Source: Sinisalibacter lacisalsi (GTDB lineage Bacteria > Pseudomonadota > Alphaproteobacteria > Rhodobacterales > Rhodobacteraceae). Taken from it: a stretch of 64,000 nucleotides of DNA. Positions 55,739 to 64,000 of this stretch are shown piece after piece (within the stretch, counting starts at the first letter, position 1; every line of letters begins with the position of its first letter). The position numbers were made by a program, and so were the translations under genes. The DNA is taken from assembly GCF_014640115.1 (NCBI RefSeq), contig NZ_BMGI01000006.1, forward strand, positions 1-64,000. Reading direction: 5' to 3'. The notes beneath the pieces are model-generated. The model searched no databases. It saw only the letters and a list, made by a program, of their open reading frames with translations, and was not told the origin of the DNA.

Positions 55739-56289
55739 GTCATCTCCTGATTGCCGAGCGGGAACTCTGCCAGCGGCTCGTGGATGGCGCCTTCCTCGCG
55801 CAGGTGGGAGCGGAAGAGCGTGAAGCTTTCGGCGGTGGCCGCCGGCAGGGTCACCGTGCCGTTGAGGGCGAGAAATTCGCCAAGCCGGGCGCGGTCGCGC
55901 GCGGGCATTTCGCGGGGCAGGCGCGCGAGGGTCACGTGCGGGCGGAAGCGGCGGCGTTCCAGCGCCACGCCGGCGGCGCGCACGGCGTGGGCCACCTTGT
56001 CGTGCAGCCGCTCAAGCCTCTCGCCCCGGGCGGTGATAACCAGGGCTCCGGCATTCTTCCCGCCGAACAGATCAAGCCCGCCGAGCACAAGCTCCACCGG
56101 CGGCAGCCGAAGCGTCATGAGCACTTCGGCCACATCGCGCGCCTTCGGCTCGCTGATCTCGCCGAGGAAGGCGAGGGTGAGGTGCAGGTTTTCCTCGGGC
56201 AGCGCACGGCCCACCGTCAGCCCCGCCTGCAGCCGCGCCAGCGCGTCGGCCAGCGCCTCGGGCAGGTCGAGGGCGATGAAGGCCCTCAT
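55735..56289 (-). CDS. thpR: RNA 2',3'-cyclic phosphodiesterase (2H family)
   Basis: A 184-residue 2H phosphoesterase. The two HxT motifs are HLTLAF (His36) and HVTLAR (near residue 123). It opens 2',3'-cyclic phosphate in RNA. Start MRAFIALDLPE at 56289; the upstream 58 codons are low-complexity and not homologous. It overlaps the previous gene by ATGA and ybgC by ATGA. Confidence 0.92.
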   Translation of the reverse strand: MRAFIALDLPEALADALARLQAGLTVGRALPEENLHLTLAFLGEISEPKARDVAEVLMTLRLPPVELVLGGLDLFGGKNAGALVITARGERLERLHDKVAHAVRAAGVALERRRFRPHVTLARLPREMPARDRARLGEFLALNGTVTLPAATAESFTLFRSHLREEGAIHEPLAEFPLGNQEMT

Positions 56290-56906
56290 CCTTGCATCCT
56301 CGCCCAGAGCCGGAGTGCGTGGGCCGGATCGGTGCTGGCCGGGGGCATCACCGGGTCGTAGCCTGCCCGGATCAGGGCCGCGAACTCGGGGCGCAGCACC
56401 GCCGCGCCGGTCTCGGGGTGACTGCCGACCGGCGAGGCCTCGGCGAAGGCCGCCTCGCCCCATGTGAGCATCACCCGCACCGCCTCGCCCAGCGCCAGCG
56501 TTTCCGCCGGCAGAGCGGCCATCTCGCCCGACATGCGCAAGAAGGAAAAACAGGCGCGGATCGCCCCGGTCTCGTCGAAGCGGAAAGCGCGGTATTGGCT
56601 GGCCCCGGCCCGCTCCAGCCGCGCGACAGTGTCGGCAAGGCCGGGCAGCATCGCGTCGAGGTTGGGCACGTCGATCAGCTCACCCCAGTCGCGCAGGAAG
56701 AACAGCATCAGGTTGGCGCCCAGTTCCGGGTCAGTTTCGGCAACCTCGACGCCGGCGAGCGCCGCCACCGCCTCGATCGCACCCTTGATCACCGGCAGGC
56801 TCTCGTCCTCGACGCCGAACACCACCGGCACGATTGGCCGCCCCCAGCGCGCAAAGCCGTAGCCAGCATCGCGCGTGAACAGGGCCTGAACCTCTTCGGG
56901 CGTCAT
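56286..56906 (-). CDS. Conserved-looking protein of unknown function
   Basis: A 206-residue soluble protein with no recognised motif. It begins MTPEEVQALFTRDAGYGFARWGRPIVPVVFGVEDES, is mixed alpha/beta, and has no signal or membrane segment. The good codon pattern and the ATGA overlap with thpR show that it is a real gene in the ruv-ybgC-tol block. Start at 56906 lies after an open run that has no family-like sequence. Confidence 0.65.
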   Translation of the reverse strand: MTPEEVQALFTRDAGYGFARWGRPIVPVVFGVEDESLPVIKGAIEAVAALAGVEVAETDPELGANLMLFFLRDWGELIDVPNLDAMLPGLADTVARLERAGASQYRAFRFDETGAIRACFSFLRMSGEMAALPAETLALGEAVRVMLTWGEAAFAEASPVGSHPETGAAVLRPEFAALIRAGYDPVMPPASTDPAHALRLWARMQG

Positions 56907-56987
56907 CGCTTTCCCCCCATCGTGCCGAAATCTGCCGCGCGCAGGCATAGAACCTCGCCCGCGGGCGCGCAACCGGCCCGGATGCGC

Positions 56988-57772
56988 TTATTCGCCCGCC
57001 AGCAGCCCGATGATCGTGCCCGGCAAGGCTCCGCCCGGGCTGCCGTAGAGCCGCGCGCCCTGCTCCGGGCTGGTCAGCACCACGATCACGCGCCCGTCCG
57101 CGCGCGAAACCGCCACGGCGCCGCGCTCGCTCTGGCAGGAGAACTTCACGCAGCCCTCCCCCACGATCCAGTCGCCCTCCACCCGGAACGGCGACGACAG
57201 GTCAATCAACCGATCCGCCTCGATCAACGCCTCCGCGTCCATGATCGCGGCGAGACGGTCCTGGTAATCGGCCGCCTCGATCAACTCGAACGGGTAACGG
57301 CCGATCCAGAACTCGGGGCCATCTCCCGGCGCCATACCCGAAGCCGGGCGCGGCGCGTCTTCTTCCCACACCGGGTGCCATCCCAGAGGTAGGTCACCGG
57401 CGGGCGGCCCGGCTCGACGCGCGGCATGGTCACAGCCAGCACGCCATCGTCGCGCGCGCGCACCTCATTGGCCTGGGCGCAGGTGCCGAAATCCGGTGAG
57501 AACCGCAGATCACCCGGCGCGGCATGGAACCACACGTATTGGCCGTTGCAGGCATTGCCACCTTGCGAAACGAGGATCAGCACCCAATCGCCGAACTGCT
57601 CTTCGAGAAAGGCGAGGAAGGGCTGGGTGGGCAGCGCAATCACCTCACCGCCCGCGACCAGCGCCCTTTCACCGGACGCCCCCTCGACGATCTCGAGCGG
57701 CCCCGCCCGCGTGTCGAATGCCGTTGCGGGCGCGGCCAGGATCAGGGCGAGGAAAAGGATCAACCGGCGCAT
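56988..57772 (-). pseudogene. Secreted protein of unknown function, broken by one frameshift
   Basis: Two overlapping frames together make one protein of about 260 residues. The first starts at 57772 with a signal peptide (MRRLILFLALILAAPATAFD) and runs to TYLWDGTR near 57371. The second continues from VWEEDAPRPASG to the stop at 56988. Restoring one G in the CGGTGTGG segment near 57371-57373 gives WDGTRVWEED. The second frame has no ribosome-binding site of its own. Either the gene has been inactivated by a single-base deletion or the deletion is a sequencing error in a GC-rich run. No family was recognised. Confidence 0.7.
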
Positions 57773-57794
57773 CGGGCCTCCTTGCGGCACGCTG

Positions 57795-58823
<1,029 letters not shown>

Positions 58824-58824
58824 A

Positions 58825-59715
58825 TCAATTCTCATTCAACCCGAATTGGCGGGTGTGCAACCGCTCTTTCCATCTGTTTTCGGTCTCGATGACGTCCGAC
58901 GCATCGAGGCTGGGGTTCAACAGCTCGAGAATCGAGAAGCGGAATGTCCTCGGATCGCGCGCGATCAGCCGAGCGGTGATACCCTTGTCGCGCGCCACAT
59001 GTCCGCGCCAGCGAGACAGGAGGTTCTCCTCGCCATAGGCCGACCCGACGTAGCGGGCACCGTCACGTTCATCGACGATCAGGTAGACCGCGCGCCATTC
59101 TCGCAGTCTGGCCGCCCAGCTTTCCGGCAGCGCCCGAAGAAACGGGGCGTGGACCACCATCGCGTCCCAGCGCGGCGGGGGAGGCATCAGAAGATCGTCG
59201 ACACTGAGCGCCACGATCTCGGGGTCGAGGTTGGCGGCGACCCGCACATAGGCACGTCCGGGTGGCTGCGCGATCTGGAGCCGGCCGATAAACCCGGAAA
59301 GCAGATCGACGGGCTCAGTCTCGAACCGGACCTGATGGGAAATGCGTGCAATGTTGCGACTTGGCGCCGTGTCACTTGCACCATAGACGTCCTCAAGCTC
59401 ATTGAACCACTCGTCGCCATAGATCTCGGCGGTTGGAAGGTCACGCGCATCCGTAATCCGGAACAATCCGGCGAATGTCTGTCGCCCGCTTGGATGGCGG
59501 ATGAAACTCGCCATGAAATCGCGGCGCAAAAGGGTCTTGGTCGCGGGTTCGGAATGCACCGATTGATAGGCGGCAAAGAGTTCTGGCCTGTCGTGCACGA
59601 TCACCGGGAGGAGCGCGCGAAGTTTGGCCGGTTGCGGCGTATGGAGAACGATCGCCACGCGGTCGGCGTCAAGGCCCTCCGCCTCCAGTAGCGCATTGAA
59701 CCTGAGCCGCGCCAA
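58825..59715 (-). CDS. GIY-YIG nuclease family protein inserted between ruvA and ruvB
   Basis: A 296-residue protein. The C-terminal 90 residues form a GIY-YIG nuclease: Tyr211 in AVYLIVDE (GIY strand), Tyr222 in RYVGSAYG (YIG strand), Arg235/Arg237 and His239 in SRWRGH, and Glu279 in [10 protein letters not shown] as metal ligand. The N-terminal 200 residues form a separate domain of unknown function (starts [23 protein letters not shown]). Its G+C is lower than neighbours; two 60-base blocks (59341 and 59401) count 55-57%, whereas blocks in ruvB count 62-78%. It starts 4 bases after ruvA and ends 1 base before ruvB, so it is expressed with the ruv operon. Horizontal acquisition is likely. 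Confidence 0.85.
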   Translation of the reverse strand: MARLRFNALLEAEGLDADRVAIVLHTPQPAKLRALLPVIVHDRPELFAAYQSVHSEPATKTLLRRDFMASFIRHPSGRQTFAGLFRITDARDLPTAEIYGDEWFNELEDVYGASDTAPSRNIARISHQVRFETEPVDLLSGFIGRLQIAQPPGRAYVRVAANLDPEIVALSVDDLLMPPPPRWDAMVVHAPFLRALPESWAARLREWRAVYLIVDERDGARYVGSAYGEENLLSRWRGHVARDKGITARLIARDPRTFRFSILELLNPSLDASDVIETENRWKERLHTRQFGLNEN

Positions 59716-59719
59716 AGCC

Positions 59720-60394
59720 CTACCCTTTCGGTGCCAGCAGCCGCAAGGCGGCGCGGATCAGGGCGGCGGTGTCGGCTTCCGGTGTTTCGTTCAGCACCGT
59801 GGCGACGGCGGAGGCGGCCTCGCCCGGGGCGTAGCCGAGGTTGCGCAGGGCCGAGAGCGCTTCGGACTGGGCGGCGGCATCGGGTCTGGCTGCGGGCATC
59901 GCGGCCGGGGCGGCGGCGGGTGGCACGCCCGGCGCGTCATCCTCCACCAGCGGCGGCGCCTCGCCCGCGCCGGCGCCCGCCATCGCCATCACCGCAGGCG
60001 CCTTGTCCTTCAGCTCGTTGACCACGCGCTGCGCCGTCTTCGGCCCGATCCCGCGCGCGGCCTTGATCGCGTTCCAGTCGCCCAGCGCGATCGCCCGGCT
60101 CACGCCGTCGGCCCCGAGCGCGCCGAGAATGGCGAGCGAGGCCTTCGCCCCCACGCCCTGCACGCTCATCAGCAGGCGGTGCCATTCCTTTTCCATCAGC
60201 GAGGTGAAGCCGAAAAGCTGCAGCAGGTCTTCGCGCACCAGGAGGTCGGTCCAGAGCGTGACCGCCTCGCCCGGCCCGGGCAGCGCGGCCATGGTGCGCT
60301 CGCTGACATGGACGATGTAGCCCACCCCGCGCACGTCGATCAGCACGTGGTCGTCGCCCCGGTAGTCGAGCCGCCCGGCGATCCGCCCGATCAT
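59720..60394 (-). CDS. ruvA: Holliday junction branch migration protein RuvA
   Basis: A 224-residue protein. It begins [30 protein letters not shown] (OB fold), has the helix-hairpin-helix region [20 protein letters not shown] and [17 protein letters not shown], and a C-terminal UBA-like domain that binds RuvB. The Ala/Pro-rich linker is longer than usual. It overlaps ruvC by ATGA. Confidence 0.95.
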   Translation of the reverse strand: MIGRIAGRLDYRGDDHVLIDVRGVGYIVHVSERTMAALPGPGEAVTLWTDLLVREDLLQLFGFTSLMEKEWHRLLMSVQGVGAKASLAILGALGADGVSRAIALGDWNAIKAARGIGPKTAQRVVNELKDKAPAVMAMAGAGAGEAPPLVEDDAPGVPPAAAPAAMPAARPDAAAQSEALSALRNLGYAPGEAASAVATVLNETPEADTAALIRAALRLLAPKG

Positions 60395-60897
60395 GCCGAG
60401 GCCCGCCGCAGCGCCTCTTCAAGCTTACCGCCGGCACGGGAAAAATGGGCATGGGTCAGCGCAATGGCGAGCGCGTCGGCGGCGTCGGGCCCGGCGATCT
60501 CGACGCCGGGAAGCTGCAGCCGCACCATGTGGGCGATCTGGCGCTTGTCGGCATGGCCGACGCCGACAACGGTTTTCTTCACCTGGTTCGGGGCGTATTC
60601 GCCCACCGGTATGCCGGCCCGCGCCGGCACCAGCATCGCCACCCCGCGCGCCTGCCCGAGCTTCAGCGTGCCGGCGCCGTCACGGTTGACGAAGGTCTGT
60701 TCCACCGCCGCGGCATCGGGCGCATGGCGTGCGACGACCTCGCTCAGCCCCTCGAACAGGGCAAGCAGCCGCTCGGCAAGCGCCGAACCTTCGCCGTGGA
60801 GCACCCCGTTGGCGACATGCGAAATCCGCGTGCCCTCGGTTTCGATCACGCCCCAGCCGAGGTTACGAAGCCCCGGGTCGATCCCGATCACGCGCAT
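60391..60897 (-). CDS. ruvC: Holliday junction resolvase RuvC
   Basis: A 168-residue endonuclease. [18 protein letters not shown] holds the first catalytic Asp (residue 7), VEQTFVNRD a Glu, and [14 protein letters not shown] the final acidic pair. It cuts Holliday junctions symmetrically. The start at 60897 was chosen for the family N-terminus, since the open frame extends far upstream without similarity. Confidence 0.95.
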   Translation of the reverse strand: MRVIGIDPGLRNLGWGVIETEGTRISHVANGVLHGEGSALAERLLALFEGLSEVVARHAPDAAAVEQTFVNRDGAGTLKLGQARGVAMLVPARAGIPVGEYAPNQVKKTVVGVGHADKRQIAHMVRLQLPGVEIAGPDAADALAIALTHAHFSRAGGKLEEALRRASA

Positions 60898-61119
60898 GTG
60901 CCACCCTGCCCTGTTGGTTTTCCTCCGGTTAGCACGAAAGGCGAACATCCGCCAAGGGAAATCCCGCCACGCCACCGCCGCGCGCCCGCGCGACCCATGC
61001 GAAATGCGCATGTGGGCCTTGCGAATCCGGACATTGTGCAAGCGCAGAAAGAGGATCATATGCGCTCGGCAGCCAAGAGGCTGAGCACCCGGATTTCCTC
61101 CTATCGAGAAGAGACAGAC

Positions 61120-61326
61120 ATGAGCGTGATCGACACCACCACCCCGCGCAGCCACGGCTTCGGCTTTGCCTTCGCCCCGCGCCTGACCCGCGCCATCGCA
61201 ACCCTGACGGCGCAGGTCGCCGAAGCACGTGAACGCCGCGCCACGCGGCAGACGCTGGAAAAGCTCACCGACCGCGAGCTTGACGACATCGGCCTGACCC
61301 GGGGCGACATCCACCGCCGGTTCTGA
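61120..61326 (+). CDS. DUF1127 family small protein
   Basis: A 68-residue basic protein. The C-terminal segment [24 protein letters not shown] is the DUF1127 motif. Such proteins bind RNA or modulate RNA turnover in Rhodobacter and Agrobacterium relatives. The ATG at 61120 is preferred because the N-terminus SVIDTTTPR resembles relatives. An in-frame ATG at 61060 with AAAGAGG upstream would give 88 residues. A hairpin terminator follows. Confidence 0.85.
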   Translation: MSVIDTTTPRSHGFGFAFAPRLTRAIATLTAQVAEARERRATRQTLEKLTDRELDDIGLTRGDIHRRF

Positions 61327-61358
61327 TCTTTCGGGGCAGGACAGCAGGCAAAAGAAAA

Positions 61359-61378
61359 GGCCGCCCCGAAGGGCGGCC
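61359..61378. terminator. Terminator after the DUF1127 gene
   Basis: GGCCGCCC-CGAA-GGGCGGCC forms an 8-base-pair stem with a stable CGAA loop. It lies between convergent genes. On the minus strand it is followed by TTTTCTTTTG, so it would stop transcripts reading through the protease gene as well. Confidence 0.75.
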
Positions 61379-61386
61379 CTTGCAAG

Positions 61387-61411
61387 GCCCCCGCCAGTCG
61401 CGGGGGCTTTT
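61387..61411. terminator. Second terminator between DUF1127 and the Do-family protease
   Basis: GCCCCCGC and GCGGGGGC pair (61387-61407), with loop CAGTC, followed by TTTT on the plus strand. It starts nine bases after the first hairpin. Confidence 0.75.
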
Positions 61412-61417
61412 ACATTG

Positions 61418-62896
61418 TCATTCGGCCACGGAGAGCGCGACGAAGCGCGGATCGCCGTCACGACGGACGAGCAGCAGGATGGATTGCCGTCCGCCATCGC
61501 GCGCCGCCGCGATCTTGTCTTCGAAATCGGCGATCGTGGTCACGCGGCTCTGCGCCGCTTCCTCGATCACATCGGCCGGGCGCAGGCCCTTGTCCCAGGC
61601 TTCGCTGCTGGGGTCGACGTCGCGCACGGCCAGGCCGGTCGCATTGGCGTCGAGGCCGAGCTCGTCGCGCAGCGCGTCGGTGATCTCGGCGAGTTCCAGT
61701 CCGAGCACGGTCTTTTCCACCGGCGCCGGCGGCGTCGACGGCGTGCTGCCGTTGTCGGACGCGGCCACGGCTTCCTCGCGCCGCCCGAGCGTCACCCGCA
61801 GGGTCTGCGTCGCGCCATCGCGCAGCACCACGACGCGCACGGTCTTGCCCACCGGCGCATCGCCGACGATGCGCACGAGGCCGCGCGTGTCGGGCACATC
61901 CTGCCCGTCAAAGCTGATGATGAGGTCACCCGCCTCGATGCCCGCATCCTTCGCCGGGCCATCGGGAACGTCGGTCACCAGCGCGCCCGCGGTGCTGTCG
62001 AGCCCCATCGCATCGGCGAGATCCTCGGTCATGTCCTGGATCCGCACGCCGAGCCAGCCGCGCCGGGTTTCGCCGAACTCCTTGAGCTGGGCGACAACCT
62101 TGGTCACCACGTTCGAGGCCATCGAGAAGCCGATGCCGATCGAGCCGCCGGTGGGCGACAGGATCGCGGTGTTGACCCCGATCACCTCGCCGGCCATGTT
62201 GAACAGCGGCCCGCCCGAGTTGCCCCGGTTGATCGCGGCGTCGGTCTGGATGAAATCGTCGTAGGTGCCGCTGAGCTCGCGCCCGCGCGCCGAGATGATC
62301 CCGGCCGACACCGAGAAGCCCTGGCCGAGCGGGTTGCCCACCGCCATCACCCAGTCGCCCACCCGCATCACGTCCGAATCGCCGAAGTTGACGAAGGGCA
62401 GAGCCTCGCTCGGTTCGACCTTGAGCAGGGCGATATCGGTGTTGGGATCGGTGCCGATCACTTCCGCAGTCAAGGTGCCGCGGCCGTTGAAAAACTCGAT
62501 CAGGATCTCGTCGGCCCCCTCGATCACGTGATTGTTGGTGACGATGAAGCCGTCTTCGGAGATCACGAAGCCCGAGCCGAGCGCGCTCGAGCGGCGGCTG
62601 CGCGGCTGGTCACCGCGTTCATTGTCCAGGAAATCGCGAAAGAAGTCTTCGAACGGCGAGCCCTCGGGCACCATCGGGTGCGGCTGGGTTTCCTGCGCGA
62701 TCAGCGTCGAGGTGGTGATGTTCACCACCGCCGGACTGACCCGTTCGGCGAGATCGGCGAAACTCTCCGGCACGCCGCGCGCCTCGGCGCGCAGGGCCGG
62801 AACCAGAGCAAGCGCCACGGCCAGCATCAGCGCAAGGAACGCCTGCGACCAGCGGGCGCGGTGGAAATCGGGTATGGATTGAACCTGTGCGGTCAC
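61418..62896 (-). CDS. Do-family (DegP/HtrA) periplasmic serine protease
   Basis: A 492-residue protease-chaperone. GTG start at 62896 follows AAGGAGGCTCAG. The N-terminal segment is a signal or anchor ending near LRAEARG. The catalytic triad lies in [10 protein letters not shown] (His), NTDIALLKV (Asp) and [12 protein letters not shown] (Ser), followed by two PDZ domains ([10 protein letters not shown] onward and [17 protein letters not shown]). It is downstream of the hflC and DUF2065 genes, a conserved alphaproteobacterial grouping for membrane quality control. Confidence 0.93.
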   Translation of the reverse strand: MTAQVQSIPDFHRARWSQAFLALMLAVALALVPALRAEARGVPESFADLAERVSPAVVNITTSTLIAQETQPHPMVPEGSPFEDFFRDFLDNERGDQPRSRRSSALGSGFVISEDGFIVTNNHVIEGADEILIEFFNGRGTLTAEVIGTDPNTDIALLKVEPSEALPFVNFGDSDVMRVGDWVMAVGNPLGQGFSVSAGIISARGRELSGTYDDFIQTDAAINRGNSGGPLFNMAGEVIGVNTAILSPTGGSIGIGFSMASNVVTKVVAQLKEFGETRRGWLGVRIQDMTEDLADAMGLDSTAGALVTDVPDGPAKDAGIEAGDLIISFDGQDVPDTRGLVRIVGDAPVGKTVRVVVLRDGATQTLRVTLGRREEAVAASDNGSTPSTPPAPVEKTVLGLELAEITDALRDELGLDANATGLAVRDVDPSSEAWDKGLRPADVIEEAAQSRVTTIADFEDKIAAARDGGRQSILLLVRRDGDPRFVALSVAE

Positions 62897-63116
62897 CTGA
62901 GCCTCCTTCTTGGCACGCGCGGAGCACATGTTACTCGGCGCTCCGCCTTTGAACATGGAGATAGTGCGGCATCGGCGCAACACAAAGAAACGCAACGCTT
63001 TTCACGGACAAGTGAAATGGCGAGGTTTCGCCGGTCGCGCCGCGGGATGCCGCCATGGGGCTGCGAAACGGCCTGTGCGGGCCGCGGTTCGGGTCACGTC
63101 GGCGCGGCGCGCCAGC

Positions 63117-63314
63117 TTACACCCCGAGGCTGCGCCCCAGCCAGACCAGCCCCACGCCGAGCGTGATCGCGATGAGCCCGATCAGGCGGCGCTGCTCCGG
63201 CGAGAGCGCGGCCATCATCGCCACGATCCCGTCCAGACGCGAAGGGGCCAGTGCGAACACCAGCCCCTCGATCACCAGCACGAGGCCGAGGCCAAGTGCG
63301 ATCCAGCCCATCAC
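63117..63314 (-). CDS. DUF2065 family membrane protein
   Basis: A 65-residue protein with two transmembrane helices (IALGLGLVLVIEGLVFAL and LIGLIAITLGVGLVWLG). DUF2065 proteins (YjeT-like) lie next to hflC in many Proteobacteria, and the ATGA overlap with hflC here fits. The function is unknown. A Met one codon later is an alternative start. Confidence 0.85.
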   Translation of the reverse strand: MMGWIALGLGLVLVIEGLVFALAPSRLDGIVAMMAALSPEQRRLIGLIAITLGVGLVWLGRSLGV

Positions 63315-64000
63315 TCGCGTCCGGTATCAGACTTGAGATAGTCGAAGAACTCGCTGTCGGGCGAAATCACCAGCGTGGTATTCTCGCCCTTCATGCTCTC
63401 CTCGTAGGCGCTGAGCGAGCGGTAGAAGGCGAAGAACTCCTGGTCGCGCCCGAAGGCGTCGGCAAAGATCGCGTTACGCTGCGCGTCGGCCTCGCCTCGG
63501 GTGATGTCGGCCAGACGCTGAGCCTCCGAAGTGGTCTCGATCACCGTCCGGTCGGCCTGCGCGCGCACCCGCTGCGCCGCCTCACGACCGCGGGCGATCT
63601 CGTCCGCCGCCTCGCGTTCACGCTCGGCACGCATCCGCTCGAAGGTCGCCGTGAGGTTCTGCTCGGGCAGATCGGCGCGCTTGATCCGCACGTCGATCAC
63701 CTCGATGCCGAGGCCTTCCGACTCAAGGCGCGCGCCGTCGCCAATCCGGGTCATCAGGCCCGCTCGGTCAACAGACAGCACTGTGCCGGAATCGACCTGG
63801 CCGAGCACCTGGCGCACCTGCGCGTTCAGGATCCGCTCCAGACGCTGGCGCGCGCCCTCGATCCCCGACGCCCCCACCGCGCGGCGGAACTGCGTGGAGT
63901 CGACGATGCGCCAGCGCGCGAAGGCGTCGACCACGAGACGACGATCGTCGGCCGGGGTGACTTCCAGCGCCGCGGTTTCGATCGGGAGGATCCGGTCGTC
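63311..64000 (-). CDS. hflC: Protease modulator HflC (5' truncated by window)
   Basis: The last 229 residues of HflC in the SPFH/Band 7 family. The frame is open to the window edge and begins DDRILPIETAALEVTPADDR, matching the region before VVDAFARWRI. Coiled-coil segments rich in Arg/Glu/Ala (ERMRAEREREAADEIARGREAAQRV) and the C-terminal FAFYRSLSAYEESM follow. With HflK it forms a large membrane complex that limits FtsH access to substrates. hflK should lie just beyond 64000. Confidence 0.93.
   Translation of the reverse strand, partial: DDRILPIETAALEVTPADDRRLVVDAFARWRIVDSTQFRRAVGASGIEGARQRLERILNAQVRQVLGQVDSGTVLSVDRAGLMTRIGDGARLESEGLGIEVIDVRIKRADLPEQNLTATFERMRAEREREAADEIARGREAAQRVRAQADRTVIETTSEAQRLADITRGEADAQRNAIFADAFGRDQEFFAFYRSLSAYEESMKGENTTLVISPDSEFFDYLKSDTGRE

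Noticed and set aside
56988-57371. Independent 127-residue gene starting GTG
   Set aside because: No ribosome-binding site, no signal sequence, and the sequence continues the upstream secreted protein after restoring one base.
61327-61410. CcsR-type small RNAs after the DUF1127 gene
   Set aside because: No CCTCCTCCC motifs are present; the region is filled by two terminators.

Overview
The window is high-GC bacterial chromosome (roughly 65-70% G+C by eye) with gene families and gene orders typical of Alphaproteobacteria. The best fit is the family Rhodobacteraceae (Rhodobacter/Roseobacter group). Supporting signs are the ruvCA(B)-ybgC-tolQRAB-pal-cpoB-tilS-ftsH order, the hflC-DUF2065-degP group, the folD/fhs group, a DUF1127 protein, and an intergenic repeat built around the core GAGGTATTT...CCAGGATGAAGG. 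No plasmid or phage genes are visible apart from the tail of an insertion sequence at the left edge.

Layout. 1-640: the last 26 codons of an IS3-type transposase with its terminal repeat, about 450 bases of lower-GC sequence without a recognisable gene, and a tRNA-Ser(UGA) whose 3' end points at the IS. 859-7387 (+): a SPOR lipoprotein, a D,D-carboxypeptidase, then a tight tmk-holB-tatD-MBL hydrolase-AEC transporter run. 7394-10472: the zinc regulon, with zur-znuC-znuB divergent from znuA across a two-site Zur-like operator. 10521-14111 (-): a full-length 5-oxoprolinase. 14229-15215 (+): an unrecognised membrane protein.

15193-25704: a polyamine uptake and gamma-glutamylation cluster. It holds an ABC importer (binding protein, ATPase, two permeases), a PuuA-like glutamine synthetase homologue, two PuuB-like FAD oxidoreductases, a class III aminotransferase and a GntR/FCD regulator. 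TGATCA palindromes lie in the control regions. 25701-34501: mixed housekeeping genes, comprising SRAP, GFA, 5'-nucleotidase, DUF952-pyrD-arsC-like, Na/Pi cotransporter, MATE, and two tandem hotdog thioesterases. 34645-42931 (+): two MerR regulators followed by an acyl-CoA dehydrogenase, a 70-residue protein, a thiolase and a FadB/FadJ-type fusion (beta-oxidation), then PdeM and a crotonase. 43018-46568 (-): folD, a second divergent folD, and fhs (one-carbon metabolism). 46812-60897 (-): the large envelope/recombination block read from ruvC down to ftsH. 61120-64000: a DUF1127 gene, a Do-family protease, DUF2065 and the 3' part of hflC.

Most notable signals. (1) A GIY-YIG nuclease gene of visibly lower GC is wedged between ruvA and ruvB with almost no spacing. 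(2) Two arrays of short perfect hairpins with different stems sit at a constant 23-24 base pitch inside operons, right after a stop codon (3628-3697 and 22114-22200). (3) A four-copy intergenic module combines a variable GC hairpin with a conserved 24-base core; it may be a terminator joined to a ribosome-binding site. (4) Two FolD paralogues are in tandem, and the second has Gln in place of the catalytic Lys. (5) A conserved-looking secreted protein gene is broken by a single-base frameshift (56988-57772).
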